Shown: piece after piece, positions 1-11,549 of the stretch
Layout: every line of letters starts with the position of its first letter
How positions within the stretch are numbered: position 1 is the first letter of the stretch
DNA from: Undaria pinnatifida
Lineage: Eukaryota; Sar; Phaeophyceae; Laminariales; Alariaceae
Direction of reading: 5' to 3'
DNA length: 64,000 nt
Assembly: GCA_012845835.1 (NCBI GenBank)
Contig: JABAKD010000006.1
Coordinates: 6,378,318 to 6,442,317, forward strand
Program-made: the position numbers and the translations under genes
Notes under the pieces: model-generated
Database searches by the model: none
What the model saw: only the letters and a program-made list of their open reading frames with translations
What the model was told of the DNA's origin: nothing

Positions 1-240
1 GGGGGGGGGGTGAACTGGAGCTACGGCATGGATGGCTAGAAAGAAAATGAGGTGATATCAGCTGGCTGGTAGTGTTCACTACTTTGGCGTGTTTTGATTT
101 TAGGTGGGGCGTTTGAACAAGAGGGTGGGGGTCGGGGGGCGGGGGGCGGGACTCTTCAATATGTGCGCGGAAATTGTAAATCTTTGAAGGGGACAAACAT
201 GACGGTTGCGTCAAGAATATATATCTTTATATCACCTGCC
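1..240 (+). repeat. G-tract mosaic repeat, partial copy
   Basis: This stretch opens with a G run cut by the window edge and carries modules shared with other G-tract loci: GGCATGGATGGCTAGAAAG near 26, a G-rich tract at 125-150, and the module beginning TGTGCGCGGAAA near 162 followed by GGGGACAAA. It aligns in the same orientation with 40,130-40,400. No coding signal is seen. Confidence 0.85.
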
Positions 241-710
241 TGGTATTGCTTATTGTTCTAGCAGATTTGATGTTATAGCTTTACAATTATTGGACATGGG
301 TTGCAAGATGGAACATTTCAATCGATAGGTCCAACCATGTAATTACCATTGTTTTACCGTTCCTGTGTGGGGCTCTCACGTCGCTATTTATAACAAAGAA
401 AAACACATAGCATAATACAACAGGCGAGGTGATGAGGTCATGCAATTTCACCACCATTGATTGGGCACAAGGGAGAGAAGTGCAAATCGTCAGTGTTTTG
501 AATGAGACGTTTGGTGTTCCCGCGCTCACTTACGTTACCTCGTTAGTCATACTTCGTTTGGCATAAGTTGGGAGGCCACCATTCAGACGGTAAGTACGAA
601 ATACCCTACGTAATAGGTTGGTAGTGTGGTCTACCGCAATTTACGGTATGTGCCTGTACTTCCTTTTCACATTATTACTAGCTCATGTACGATTTTACGC
701 CCATGATTTT
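240..710 (+). repeat. AT-rich module (E/D/A series), copy of 40,380-40,842
   Basis: The segment from CTAGCAGATTTGATG to CCATGATTTT aligns along its length with 40,390-40,842. Inside it is the submodule TGTGGGGCTCTCACGTCGC followed by AACAGGCGAGGTGATG and CAAATCGTCAGTG, which recurs at about 12,960, 40,497 and 40,852, and in reverse around 42,200, 46,400 and 52,600. It ends with module A, GCTCATGTACGATTTTACGC, at 681-700. Confidence 0.85.
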
Positions 711-793
711 TACTGCAGTATTCTTCTGCGGCTTCATTGATCATTTAAAGTAAGTATTGGATTAGATGAGGCCTCCTGCCCCGAAGCAGGAGG
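711..793 (+). repeat. Module C, first copy
   Basis: About 80 bp beginning ACTGCAGTATTC and running to GAGGCCTCCT; it recurs at 1,343-1,412. Here it follows module A, while at 1,343 it follows module B, so the same downstream block is attached to two different upstream blocks. Confidence 0.85.
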
Positions 794-797
794 GCCT
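769..797. repeat. Hairpin with GC-rich stem
   Basis: AGGCCTCCTGC (769-779) pairs with GCAGGAGGGCCT (786-797) except for one bulged base, with a short loop. The corresponding site near 1,399-1,428 has decayed so the pairing is lost there. Confidence 0.75.
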
Positions 798-1185
798 CGC
801 CCGGGATGTACCTCCGCGCTGAGCGCTCAGCGCGGCTGTAATCCTGGAAAATAAAATAAATATTATAAACTAAACAAAACACGGCGCAGCAGCTATTCAG
901 CACGCAGGATGTCTAGGGTGGTCCGAAATGGTTTCTGCTTCCTCTTGTTCTTGCCCGTTGGGCGGGGGTTGAAGACAATGGTTGTGGCTCCGGTACTAAC
1001 TGTGCCTCAGATAGGCTCAAGTAGGCCGGAACCAACAGCTTTGTTCCAAAATTGGATCCATTTGAAGACATCTCTGGTTGCTTCCGCACGGGGCTGAGTG
1101 TGGCAAGGCGCTCGCAGACTTCTCCGGTCCGCAAAGGTTGTAAAACAAGAAACTACTGCATGCATAAGCTGGGTGGGTGGGATGG
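798..1185. other. Spacer without recognised gene
   Basis: Apart from the palindrome, nothing familiar is visible. A minus-strand frame at 913-1,134 is open for 73 codons but has no recognisable motif. Confidence 0.4.
814..835. repeat. Perfect 22 bp palindrome
   Basis: The half-site CCGCGCTGAGC is followed directly by its exact reverse complement, giving an uninterrupted 22 bp palindrome. Its role is unknown; it could be a protein-binding site or the scar of a foldback. Confidence 0.85.
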
Positions 1186-1346
1186 TCAGTATTTCTCATT
1201 CAACGTATGTTCTCTGGCTTTGGGTTCGTGGGAAACATGCACAATGATCGATGTGGCCTAGATTCTCCAAGTAATTCACCGGTTCCAAATCATGGAGCCA
1301 CCTCCGTACCATCGATGTCTCATTTTCTGGAAACCCGATTTTACTG
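1186..1346 (+). repeat. Module B, 161 bp, first copy
   Basis: Matches 12,800-12,960 at 160 of 161 positions by eye; the single difference is at 1,198/12,812. Sequence to the left of the two copies is unrelated, so the module's left edge is sharp at TCAGTATTTCTC. On the minus strand it carries an open frame that reads through in the 12.8 kb copy but has a stop here, caused by that one difference. Confidence 0.92.
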
Positions 1347-1412
1347 CAGTATTCGTCTGCGGCTTCATTGATCATTTAAAGTAAGTATTGGATTAGATGA
1401 GGCCTCCTCCCC
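1343..1412 (+). repeat. Module C, second copy
   Basis: Copy of 711-780, joined here to module B. The hairpin present at 769-797 has diverged beyond 1,400. Confidence 0.85.
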
Positions 1413-2340
1413 CAGCCGGTGGGCCTACCCATACTTCCATTGCTTCTTATACTCTGCATTGGCTACCGGACTGGGGTCGTCGCCTCACCCAAACTTCTTA
1501 AAAATTGTTTTCATACAGTGGCGTGCACGAGGCGAAGGACCGGCGGGTGTGGTAAATCAATTAGGATTAGCCTACTTTTGCGTTCGCTTAGAAGCACCGT
1601 CACTGGTTTGATAGGTGCTCCCCGTAAGAGCAGCAGTAGTCACCGTAAAACATACATGGTACCTCGGTACTGCTTGTTCCATGTTCCAAGCATCAGCATG
1701 ATGTAAGCTCGTCACGGAGTGGGTGTTCCTGCAGGACGAGTTCGTCCCAAACCGCTTCGTGTTTGCGCACGAAACCCGGCACAAACGCGCACCCCCCCGC
1801 GCCGGCGTCCTACGCCGGGGCATGCCACGACCACCGTCGGAGCGGCCATTGCATCGGGTCCCTAAATACGTCTGCCGAAACAGGCAATGTGGGCGAGGGG
1901 TTGAGAATCGCCCATGTGTCCCCCCACCGATGTTCGGCGGAAAGCTGTGGAATTGAGGGTAGAATAGGCCGCACGCCAGTCTGGCGATGATTTAGGTGCC
2001 AGAGCCATTCATCCGCGCCCACCTACCGCGAATGCCAATACAAGACTATCTGAATGTCAATACACAGCATCGTACGTTAGAACCGGGGGGAAACATTTCA
2101 CGCCCCTTGTTCTGCTAAACAACTAAGCGAGCGTCGAAGTGATGCTGTGTGTCCAGCCAACCCATCGAGAAAACCTGACGGTAGCACAGACACTAACAGC
2201 GCGACTCCGGGCCACTCCTACCTACCATTACCTAACAGCCAAATTATGATGTAACGAAATAGGAACAGCTGCCATGAGTCACGCATGTGTCTGCGATACT
2301 ATCAGTAGCTAGCAAAAAAAAATAAAAATCAAATAAAAAT
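1413..2340. other. Spacer with unassigned open frames
   Basis: No repeat or recognisable gene is visible. A plus frame at 1,419-1,706 (95 codons) begins with a hydrophobic stretch that could pass as a signal peptide. On the minus strand a 70-codon frame (1,810-2,022) is rich in Trp and Pro, and past a stop the same frame stays open toward about 1,690. I cannot tell a decayed gene from chance. The 3' part (2,311-2,345) is A/T-rich. Confidence 0.3.
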
Positions 2341-2350
2341 GAAAATTAAA

Positions 2351-2402
2351 CAGGGCCTGCAACCGAGATTTATAGTCAGCCCGCTCAGCTATCGCCCGGG
2401 CG
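2351..2402 (-). repeat. tRNA-like fragment followed by T-rich run
   Basis: Read on the minus strand it has a D-arm/A-box-like stretch TAGCTGAGCGGGC, then an anticodon-arm-like segment around TGACTATAAATC, then GGTTGCAGG where a tRNA would enter its T-arm. It breaks off there. Just downstream on that strand lies a T-rich run (plus 2,311-2,345, A-rich), as expected of a Pol III terminator or a SINE tail. No complete T-arm or acceptor stem is present, so this is not a functional tRNA. Confidence 0.4.
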
Positions 2403-2700
2403 AACCGGGGGCGGGCGGCGGAATGGCAGGAGAAGTGAGTAAGCCGCGGTCGCCGCCTCCCCGGCGACCCCGACCCCGTCCCGACCTCCAACTCCCCTGG
2501 CGCGCGGGCGTTGCGTTCTTATCCCCGCAGCGCCCAGATCGAGGGGGGTTGGGGGCTGCTGGGTCAGCGATGCGCCCGCCCACCCGTCGCGGCGTACACC
2601 CTGCCGGTGCATGTACGCCCAATTCACGTGGAGAGGGACCCGGGGATGGGGCCGTCGAAAGGTACCTGTACTGGGTTGCGGACGAGCTGTATTTAGCGTG
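2403..2700. other. GC-rich island
   Basis: An abrupt rise in G+C with Arg/Pro-rich open frames on both strands (a 142-codon plus frame 2,339-2,767 and a 123-codon minus frame 2,389-2,760). Both are low complexity and mutually antisense, typical of GC-rich DNA with few stops. No product is assigned. Confidence 0.35.
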
Positions 2701-4830
2701 TCGAGTCCTCGCAGCAGAAGCGGGTTTACCCGCCATACCGCGACACCCGCCCGTTATCAAACCGTAGCCCCCGCGCGTAGGTAGGAAGACATGGGGGCAG
2801 CCGTCTCGGTATCCGTTGAAATGTATGCAGTGTCGACTGTAAGCACGTTGTCAGCACATCAACCATAGATGTGTAATCACTGCCACCAGCGATACACACT
2901 ATCACCTCTGATAAAATTGCGTAAGCATTACATGCATATTGACAGAGTAACAAGCGGTATAGCGGGCGCAACTCTGACCCCATGTCAGCCATAACTGTCT
3001 GTCAACCGCGACTTGCGAAGCAATAGCGGCGACGAAGACAGGCGTCAGTATCTGTTTGACATCAACAATCAGCTAGGCAAAAGCATCTCCGGCACCGCCG
3101 TGATAGCGATGATGGTACAACAATCTCAATCCACGAAGCAGCGGCCATTATGTATGGACACAGTCGTGTGATCGATAGCTTTTATATATTGATACAGCAC
3201 CCAGAAACTATCATCAGCAACAAGCAAATCAACTGCAGCGGCCCAGAGATAATACCGCCGTGCCAGTCATAGCTGTATATCTATAGAGATCAGCAAAAAC
3301 AAAGGCTCCAGCACCGCCGGGCCGAGATCCGCCAACCAGAAGCCTCTGGCACTGCCACGCCGAGGTCAGCGAAGTGGAGCCTCTGGCACAACCGTGCTCG
3401 TGATTGCTGTATACCGACAGCGACTAGCGAAGCCACCGCAACCATACCCCAGCCACGTCAGCAGTCACGCAAAGCAGCTCCGGCACGGCTGCGCCGGAGA
3501 TTGTTGTATACCAACATTGATCAGCGAAGCAACAGTCAATAGCCCGCGCCGGAGATCGTCGTATAACAGCAATCAGCGACGAAACAGCCAATATGACAGC
3601 TGTGCCATCAACCGCTGTATATCAACAGCGACAGTGATCAACGACTATCAACAGCGACTAGCGAGGCAACAGCGACAACACATCAGTGTGGGCAATAGCT
3701 GCATGTTAGCAGCAACCCGCAAAGCGAAAGTACTTTTGGCACAGCTGTATATCAACAGTGATCAGCAAAGTGAAACCATCTCTGGCACAACAGTGCCAAT
3801 GATGGTTGCATATCCACACAGCCGTGTGTCAGCGACAGCTGTATACCCACATTAATACCGACATTACCCCTTTCGGAGCCCACGCATAGCGATAAAACAA
3901 GTAAGAAAGGCGGTCATCGTCATAGCATGAGTGCGTAGCACACGGTGTGTCATGCTACGCGCGTATCGCGCAGCTTCTTGCGTTGGAGTCGCACATGAAA
4001 ATTCCCACTCCTTAAGCTAGCACCCCGTGTAACGTCGTGTGGCTGACCCTGCAATTGCCAGTTATATTCGTCAACGTTGCTCTCCGAAGTCCCAAAGGGG
4101 GTATTAGTACCCACAGCAATCCGCAAAGCAAAAGCATCTGGTGCAGCCGAGCCAGTGATAACTGTTCGATCTGCGCGTCAACGATAGCTGTGTAACCACC
4201 GCAACAAGCGAAACATGCAGCCATCCCTGATGAAACTGCATCAGCATGAACTGTGTATCCACAGTAAAGAGAGGTACAGCGGTCGGTATAGCGGTCGGTA
4301 TGGCGGTCGCCACCCTGACCCATGTCACCAACAACTGTGTCTCAACCGCGACTCGTGAATCAGTAGCGGCACGAAGATAATTGTCAACATCTGGATGAAC
4401 ACAGCAACCAGCAAGATACGTGTGCTAACCGCAACCAACCAGCAACCAGCGAAGTTAGACCATGAGTTCGTTCCGATCTTGTTTCGCAAAGTCTCTATCT
4501 CTCGCAGCAGAAGCGGGTTAACCTGCCACATGGTAACCCCGCCCATTATTAAACCGTAACCCGCGCGCGTCGGTGAGAAGACAAGGGAGCAGCGGCATCG
4601 GCATCCGAGATATATGCCGTATCGACTGCAACGGCGTTGTCAGCACACCAACCCTAGCTGTGTAACCCCGCAACCCGCGACACACGCAGTCGCCTCTGAT
4701 TAAACTGCGTCAGCATGAAGTGTATATCAACAGTAACGAGTGGTATAGCGGTCGCAACGCTGACCCATGTCCGCCATAGCTGTATCTCAGCCGCGATCCG
4801 AAGTCAGCCGCGGCAATGAAGACAGCCGAA
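2700..4830 (+). repeat. Degenerate left edge of satellite with ~310 bp duplicated units
   Basis: A block starting TCGCAGCAGAAGCGGGTT occurs at about 2,708 and 4,501 and stays alignable for about 310 bp, ending with a 'CTGACCC.ATGTC..CCATA' phrase. A partial third copy lies at about 4,150-4,360. The satellite phrases between them are recognisable but heavily mutated, so this edge is probably the oldest part. Confidence 0.8.
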
Positions 4831-7800
4831 CCATCTGTGTACCTCAGCAACTGGCAAGACAACATATCCCCGGCAAAGCCGATCCAGCGATGGTGGTATA
4901 TCCACTACACCCAACCAGCGACCAGAGAGGTGGCAGCACAACGTACCGAGGCCAGCGGAACAAAAACCGCTGCTACTGCCGTACCGACGTCAGCGACGCA
5001 AAGCCCGCTGGCACCGCCGTGCCTATGGAAGCGATATATTGCTAGCGAGGAGCGAAACAATAGCAACCGATAGCAACCGTAATACCACCATGTCGATGAG
5101 CAGCCTAACTAATCAGCACAGCAAAATACAACTGAACCAGCCGTGTATCAACCGTGAGCAAGGAAGCAGATGCACTGCTGGACGACGCAGCCGTGTCGAC
5201 CAGGGCGGTACATTAACCGCGATCAGTCGACCAGGGCGGCACATCAACCGCGATCGGCCCAGCGAGATCGCCTAGACGCGTATCGTCAAAGCAAAATACG
5301 CCCAGCCCAGTCGTATGTCAACAAACAGCAAAGCGAAGGCCATTCAAGACGCCACAACCGTGTCGACCAGAGCGGTAGATCCCCGCGATCCGCAAAGCGA
5401 AAGAATACCTGCGACCCCTGTATATCAACAGCGATCGGCAAAACCAACTCCCTCAGGCACACCCGCGCCCGCGATTTTTTCAAGGCGAAAGTACAAAAGG
5501 CACAGCTGCATATCAACCCCGAGCAGCAAAGCGAAAACGCTGCTGGGCGACAGTCGTGTCGACCAGAGCGATGTAACCACGGTCAGCAGCGCGAAAGCAT
5601 ATCTGGCATAGCCGTACATCCATGGTGATCAGCAGAGCGAAAGCACGTTTGGCCCAGCCGGCCATGAAGTGTGTATGTCCCCACTGCGGCATAACCAATC
5701 GGCAACGCGAAAACATAACTAATCCAGTCGTATATCAACTACGATCAGGAAAGCGAAAGCACTTCTGGGCCACACTGCCGTGTCGAGCAGAGCGGTATAT
5801 CAACTGCGATCCACAGAAATAAAGTATATCTGGCACAGCTGCATATCAAAGTGCGGTGTATCAACCGCGATCAGCCGAGCGAAATCATGCTGTCGTAGCA
5901 ATATATCAACAGCGGTCAGGACACCAAAGCGACAGCGCTGCTGGACGACACGGTCGTGACTGCCAGAGCGGTAAATTCACCGCGATCAGCAAACCAAAGG
6001 CATCTATGACACAGCTGTTATCACCAGCGCCGTAAATCAACCGCATTCAGCAACGCAAAACGCAATTGGTGCCGCTGTATATAAACCGCGATCAGCAAAG
6101 CAAAATAATGTCTGGCGCGCCGGATTCAACAGCAATCAGAAAACTGAAGCGAAAACCCTTCTGGACGACACAACCGTGTCGACCAGAGTGGTGTATCAAC
6201 CGCAATCAGCAAAGCAAGAGCATATCTGGCGCAGCTGTATATCACTAGCGCGGTATAGCTGCATATGAACAGCAATCAAAACTAACGCGAAAGGGCTTCT
6301 GGACGACACAGCCGTGTCGACCAGGGCGGAATATCAACTGCGAGATTAGCCAAGCAAATGCCTATTTAGCGCAACTGCGTTTTACCAGCGCGGTATATCA
6401 ACTGCGATCAGCGAAGCGAAGCATATCTAGCACTATCTGGCACAGCCGTATATCACCAGCAGCGCGGTATAGCTGTGTATCAACAGCAATCAAAACTTTA
6501 AGCGAAAGCCCTGCTGGGCGACGCAGCCGACGAGGGCAGGACATCAACCGCGATCAGCAAGGCAAAGGCATATATGGCGCAACTGTATATCACCAGCGTG
6601 GTATATCAATCGCGTTCAGTAAATCAAAAGCATATCTGCCGCAGCTGTACATCACCAGCGCGGAATATCAACCGCGGTCAGCAAAGCGAAAGCATATCTG
6701 GCGCAGCCGTATATCAACAGCAATCACAATACTAAGCAAAAGCACCGCTGGGCGACACGGCCGTGCCGACCAGCGCTGTATATCAACCGCGATCAGCAAA
6801 GCAAAAGCATACCCGGCGCAACTGTATATCAACACCACGGTATACCAACCGCGATCAGCAAAGGGAAATAATATCTGGCACAGCTGTATATCAACAGCGC
6901 GGAACATTAACCGCTATCAGCACAGCGGGAGCATATATATCTGGCGCAGCTATATATCAACAGCCATCAAAAGGTTAAAGCGAAACCGTTTTGGACGAGG
7001 CAGCTGCGTCGACCAGGGCGATAGATCAACCGCGATCAGCAGCAAGAAACATATCTGGCGCACATGTATGTCACCAGCGCGGTATAGCTGTATGTCAACA
7101 GCAATCAAAAACTTAAAGCGAAGCCACTCTGGACGACAAACCCGTGGCAGCCAGAGCGCAGCTGTGTATCAACAGCGCGGAACATCAACCGAAATCAGCA
7201 TAGCGGAAGCATATATAGCGCAGCTGTATATCAAGAGCCATCGAAAGCTTTAAGCGATGCCGTTTTGGACAACACAGCCGTGTCGACCAGAGCGGTATAT
7301 CATCCGCGATCAGCCGGAAGAGAAATATCTGGCGCAGATGTATGTCACCAGCGTGGTATAGCTGTACGTCAACAGGCATCAAAAACTTAAAGCGAAGCCG
7401 TTCTGGACGACACGGCCGTGTCGAGCAATATATCAACCGCGATCAGCAAAGCAGAAACATATCTGGCGCAGATGTAAATCAACAGCGTGGTGTCGTTGTA
7501 TATCAGCAGCAATCAAAACCTGAAGCGAAAGCACTACTAGAAAATGCAGCCGTGTCGACCAGAGCGGTATATCAACCACGATCAGCAAAACAAAAGCATA
7601 TCTGGCGCAGCTGTATTTCACCAGCGCTGTATATCAACCGCGATCAGCAGAGCTAAGCCATATCTGGTGCAGCTGCATGTCACCAGGGCAATATAGCTGC
7701 ATACAACAGCATCCAAGTCGAAATCGAAAGCACTTCTGAATGACGCAGCCACGTCGACGAAGGCGGTATCAACCGCGATCAGCAAAGCAAAACATATCTG

Positions 7801-7900
7801 GCGCAGCTGTATATCAACCGTGATCTGCAAAGTCAAAGCATATCTGAGCTGTATATAAACAGCAATCAAAATCTAAAGCGAAAACGCTTTTGGACGACAT
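4830..7900 (+). repeat. Diverged middle of satellite
   Basis: Short phrases (GATCAGCAAAGCGAAAGC, GTGTCGACCAGAGCGGTA) recur at irregular spacing, and the larger period is disturbed by small indels. This looks intermediate in age between the left edge and the core. Confidence 0.85.
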
Positions 7901-10600
7901 AGCCGCGCCGACCAGTGCGGTATGTAAATCGCTATCAGCAAAGCAAGAGCATAACCGGCGCAGCTGTCCGTCATGAGCGCGGCATAGCTGTATATCAACA
8001 GCCATCAAAAACCAAAGCAAACGCACGTCTGGACGACACAGTCGTGTCGACCTGGGCGGTATATCAACCTCGAGAGCTGCATATAAATAGCAATCAAAAA
8101 CAAAATCGAAAGCATTTCTGGTCGACACAGCCGTGTCGACCTGGGCGGTGTATCAACCGCGATCAGCAAAGCAAAAGCATCTCTGGTGCAACTGTATATC
8201 ACCCGCGTGGTGTAGCTGTATATCAACAGCAATCCAAATTAAAGCGAAAGCACTTCTGGACGACACAGCCGTGTCGACCTGGGCGGTATATTAACCACGA
8301 AAGCTGTATGTCAACAGCGATCAGAAGACTGAAGTGAAAGCACTTCTCGTCGACACAGCCGTGTCGACCTGGGCGGTGTATCAACCGCAATCAGCAAAGC
8401 AAAGACATCTCTGGCGCAGCTGTATTTCGCCAGCGCGGTGTAGCTGTATATCAACAGCCATCAAAATCGAAATCGAAAGCACTTCTGGACGACACAGCCA
8501 TGTCGACCAGGGCGGTATCAACCGCGATCAACGAAGCAAAACATATCTGGCGCAGCTGTATATGAACCACGAGCAGCAAAGCGAAAGCATATCTGCGCTG
8601 TATATCAACAGCAATCGAACATTATGGCGAAAGCACCTCTGGACGACACAGCGTGTCGACCAGTGCGGTATATCAACCGCTATCAGCATATCCGGTGAAG
8701 CTGTATATCACCAGCGCGGTATAGCTGTATATCAACAGCCATCAGAAATAAAAGCGAAAGCATTTCTGGACCACGCAGCCGTGTCGACCAGGGCGGTATA
8801 TCAATCGCGAAAGCTGTATATTAACAGCAATCAAAAACGAAAGCGAAAGCACTTTTGGTGGACATAGCCGCGTCGACCTGGGCGGTGTCTCAACCGCGAA
8901 CAGCAAAGAAAAAGCATATCTGGCGCAGCTGTATACACCAGCGCGGTATAGCTGTATATCAAGAACAATAAATACAAATAAATAAAGCGAACGCACTTCT
9001 GGACGACACAGTCGTGTCGACCAGGGCGGTATATCAACCGCGAGAGCTGCATATCAACAGCAATCAAAACTGAAGCGAAAGCACTTCTGGTCGACACAGC
9101 CGTGTCGACCTGGGCGGTGTATCAACCACGATCAGCAAAGCGAAATCATCTCTGGCGCAGCTGTATATCACCAGCGCGGTACAGCTGTATATCAGCAGCA
9201 ATAAATAAACCTAAAGCGAAAGCATCTCTGGACGACACAGCCGTGTCGACCTGGGCGGTGTATCAATGGCGAGAGCTGTATTATCAACCGCAATCAAAAC
9301 CGAAGCGAAAGCACTTTTGGTCGACACAACCGTGTCGACCTGGGCGGTGTATCAACGGCGATCACCAAAGCAAAAGCATCTCTGGCGCAGCTGCATATCA
9401 CCAGCGCGGTATAGCTGTATATCAACAGCAATCAAAACTAAAGCGAAAGGGCTTCTGGACGACACAGCCGTGTCGACCTTGGCGGTGTATCAACCGCGAT
9501 CAGCTAAGCAAAAGCATCTCTGGCGCAGCTGCATATCACCAGCGCGGTATAGCTGTATATCAACAGCAATAAAACTAAAGCGAAAGGGCTTCTGGACGAC
9601 ACAGCCGTGTCGACCTGGGCGGTGTATCAACCGCTATCAGCAAAGCAAAAGCGTCTCTGGTGCAGCTGTATATCACCAGCGCGGTGTATCTGTATATCAA
9701 CAGCCATCAAAATCGAAAGCGAGAGCACTTCTGGACGACACAGCCATGTCGACCAGGGCGGTATCAACTGCGATCAGCAGAGCAAAACCATATCTGGCGC
9801 AAGTGTATATCACCAGCGCGGTATATCAACCACGATCAGCAAAGCGAAAGCATATCTGAGCTGTATATCAACAGCAATCGAAAATAATGGCGAAAGCATT
9901 TCTGAACGACACAGCCGTGTCGACCTGGGCGGTATATCAACCGCTATCAGCAAAGCAAGAGCATATTCGGCGCACCAGTATATCACCAGCGCGGTATAGC
10001 TGTATATCAACAGCCATCAGAAATAAATGCGAAAGCATTCCCGGACCAAACAGCCGTGTCGACCAGGGCGGTATATCAACCGCGAAAGCTGTACATCAAC
10101 AGCAATTAAGAACGAAAGCGAAAGCACTTCTGGTCGACAAAGCCATGTCGCCCTGGGCGGTGCCTCAACCGCGAACAGCAAAGCAAAATCATCTCTGGCG
10201 CAGCTGTATATCACCAGCGCGGTATAGCTAGCAATAAATACAAATAAATAAAACGAAAGCGCTTCTGGACGACACCGCCGTGTCGACCAGGGCGGTGTAT
10301 CAACCGCGCGAGCTGTATATCAACAGCAATCAAAACTGAAGCGAAAGCACTTCTGGTCGACACAGCCGTGTCGACCTGGGCGGTGTATCAGCCACAATCA
10401 GCAAAGCGAAATCATCTTTGGCGCAGCTGTATATCACCAGCGCGGTATAGCTGTATATCAACAGCATAAAATAAAAATAAATAAAGCGAAAGCACTTCTG
10501 GACGACACAGCCGTGTCGACCTGGGCGGTGTATCAACCGCGATCAGCAAAGCAAAAGCATCTCTGGCGCAGCTGTATATCACCAGCGCACTCTATCAACC
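7900..10600 (+). repeat. Homogeneous satellite core
   Basis: Monomers are closely similar and mostly 137-138 bp long, with some longer-period variation (for example 9,685 to 9,995). Most contain a dyad of the form GTCGACACAGCCGTGTCGAC or its ACGACAC variant, for example around 8,118-8,140, 8,348-8,370 and 9,085-9,110. A few monomers contain inserts such as AATAAATACAAATAAATAAA (8,968; 10,223). Confidence 0.9.
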
Positions 10601-11230
10601 GCGATCAAAGCTTAATCATGTCTGACGCACACTCTATCAACCGCGATCAAAGCGAAATCATGTCTGACGCAGCGGTATCTACACTGACCAAGCTATAGCA
10701 TGTCTGGCGCAGCGGTGTCGACCAGGGTGGTGTATCAGCAAAGCAACAGCATATCCGGCGCAGCTGTATATCACCAGCACGGTCTATCAACCGCGATCAG
10801 CAAACGGAGGGCTTTTCTGGCGCAGCTGTATATCAACAGCAATCAGCACAGCAAACCCTTCTCAGGCACCGCCCCGCAGACATATGTAACATCGCCAGCA
10901 CGTCCGTATATCAACAATGGGCAGCAGAGCCGAAAGCACGCCTGGACCACACAGCCGCGTCGATCAGATCGGTAAATCATCCGCGATTAGCAAAGCGTAT
11001 GTCAGCAGCTACTAGCGAGCAGATCATGTAAAATAAAATGAAGTCGGCAATACGTCACACTGCTGTATAGCCGTGCTTCGTACTTTAGGAAGGGTAAGGC
11101 GTGGTCTAATCAGATAAGTACAAGTATCGAGGTTGTACAAGTACCGAGGTTGGTACTGCGAATCGTTTCCAAAACAAGAGCGATATATCAACCGCGATCA
11201 GCAAAGCGTACATCAGCAGCTAGCCACCAG
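10600..11230 (+). repeat. Right edge of satellite
   Basis: Short repeats (CTCTATCAACCGCGATCAAAGC, 10,590-10,660) and isolated satellite phrases as far as about 11,230 mark the transition to spacer DNA. Confidence 0.8.
11063..11178 (+). repeat. Direct repeat pair, copy 1
   Basis: From CTGTATAGCCGTGCTTCG to TTTCCAAAACAAG; related to 11,450-11,549, with a small internal duplication of CAAGTA.CGAGGTTG in this copy. Satellite sequence lies between the two, so the array edge has been rearranged. Confidence 0.8.
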
Positions 11231-11449
11231 CAAAGTAACAGGGCGTGGTCAGTCATAAGCCACAACCTACATCAGGAGTTACCACGCAGAATCCCCGAGT
11301 ATTGTTCCATATCATACACGAAATACCAGCAATGTCATGCACGAAACGCCCTCAGTAGCACGGAGCCTGGTACTACTCATCAGGCATGGGGTGTGGCTGG
11401 ATATAGCGGATCATACAAAATAGGCAAAAAAATATCTGGACACCACATC

Positions 11450-11549
11450 CTGTACAGCCGTGCTTGGTACTTGGCTGAAGTGTAAGGCGTGGTCTCTTCG
11501 GATACATACAAGTACCGAGGTTGGTACTGCTGATTGTTTCCAAAACAAG
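11450..11549 (+). repeat. Direct repeat pair, copy 2
   Basis: Starts CTGTACAGCCGTGCTTGG and ends TTTCCAAAACAAGG; partner of 11,063-11,178. Confidence 0.8.

Larger units (their letters stand above)
2700..11230 (+). repeat. Satellite array, nested ~46 bp / ~137 bp periodicity
   Basis: About 8.5 kb of head-to-tail repeats. The basic phrase is of the type TATATCAACCGCGATCAGC, AAGCAAAAGCATATCTGG, CGCAGCTG (about 46 bp). In the best-kept part these phrases combine into monomers of 137-138 bp carrying a 'TATCAACAGCAATCAAAA' variant, a dyad element and a 'CACCAGCGCGGTAT' end; starts at 9,410, 9,548 and 9,685 give the period. Conservation is best between about 7,900 and 10,600 and falls off strongly to the left. 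No gene is assigned inside; the open frames are by-products of the repeat. Confidence 0.95.

Noticed and set aside
2339..2767. 142-codon plus frame and 123-codon minus frame in the GC-rich island
   Set aside because: Low-complexity Arg/Pro text on both strands is expected of GC-rich DNA with few stops; no motif.
8334..9859. Long frames inside the satellite as repeat-protein genes
   Set aside because: The same DNA is open in several phases and on the minus strand, and monomer length is not reliably a multiple of three.
2700..11230. CRISPR array
   Set aside because: The repeats are contiguous and mutually diverged with no unique spacers, and the sequence is eukaryotic in character.
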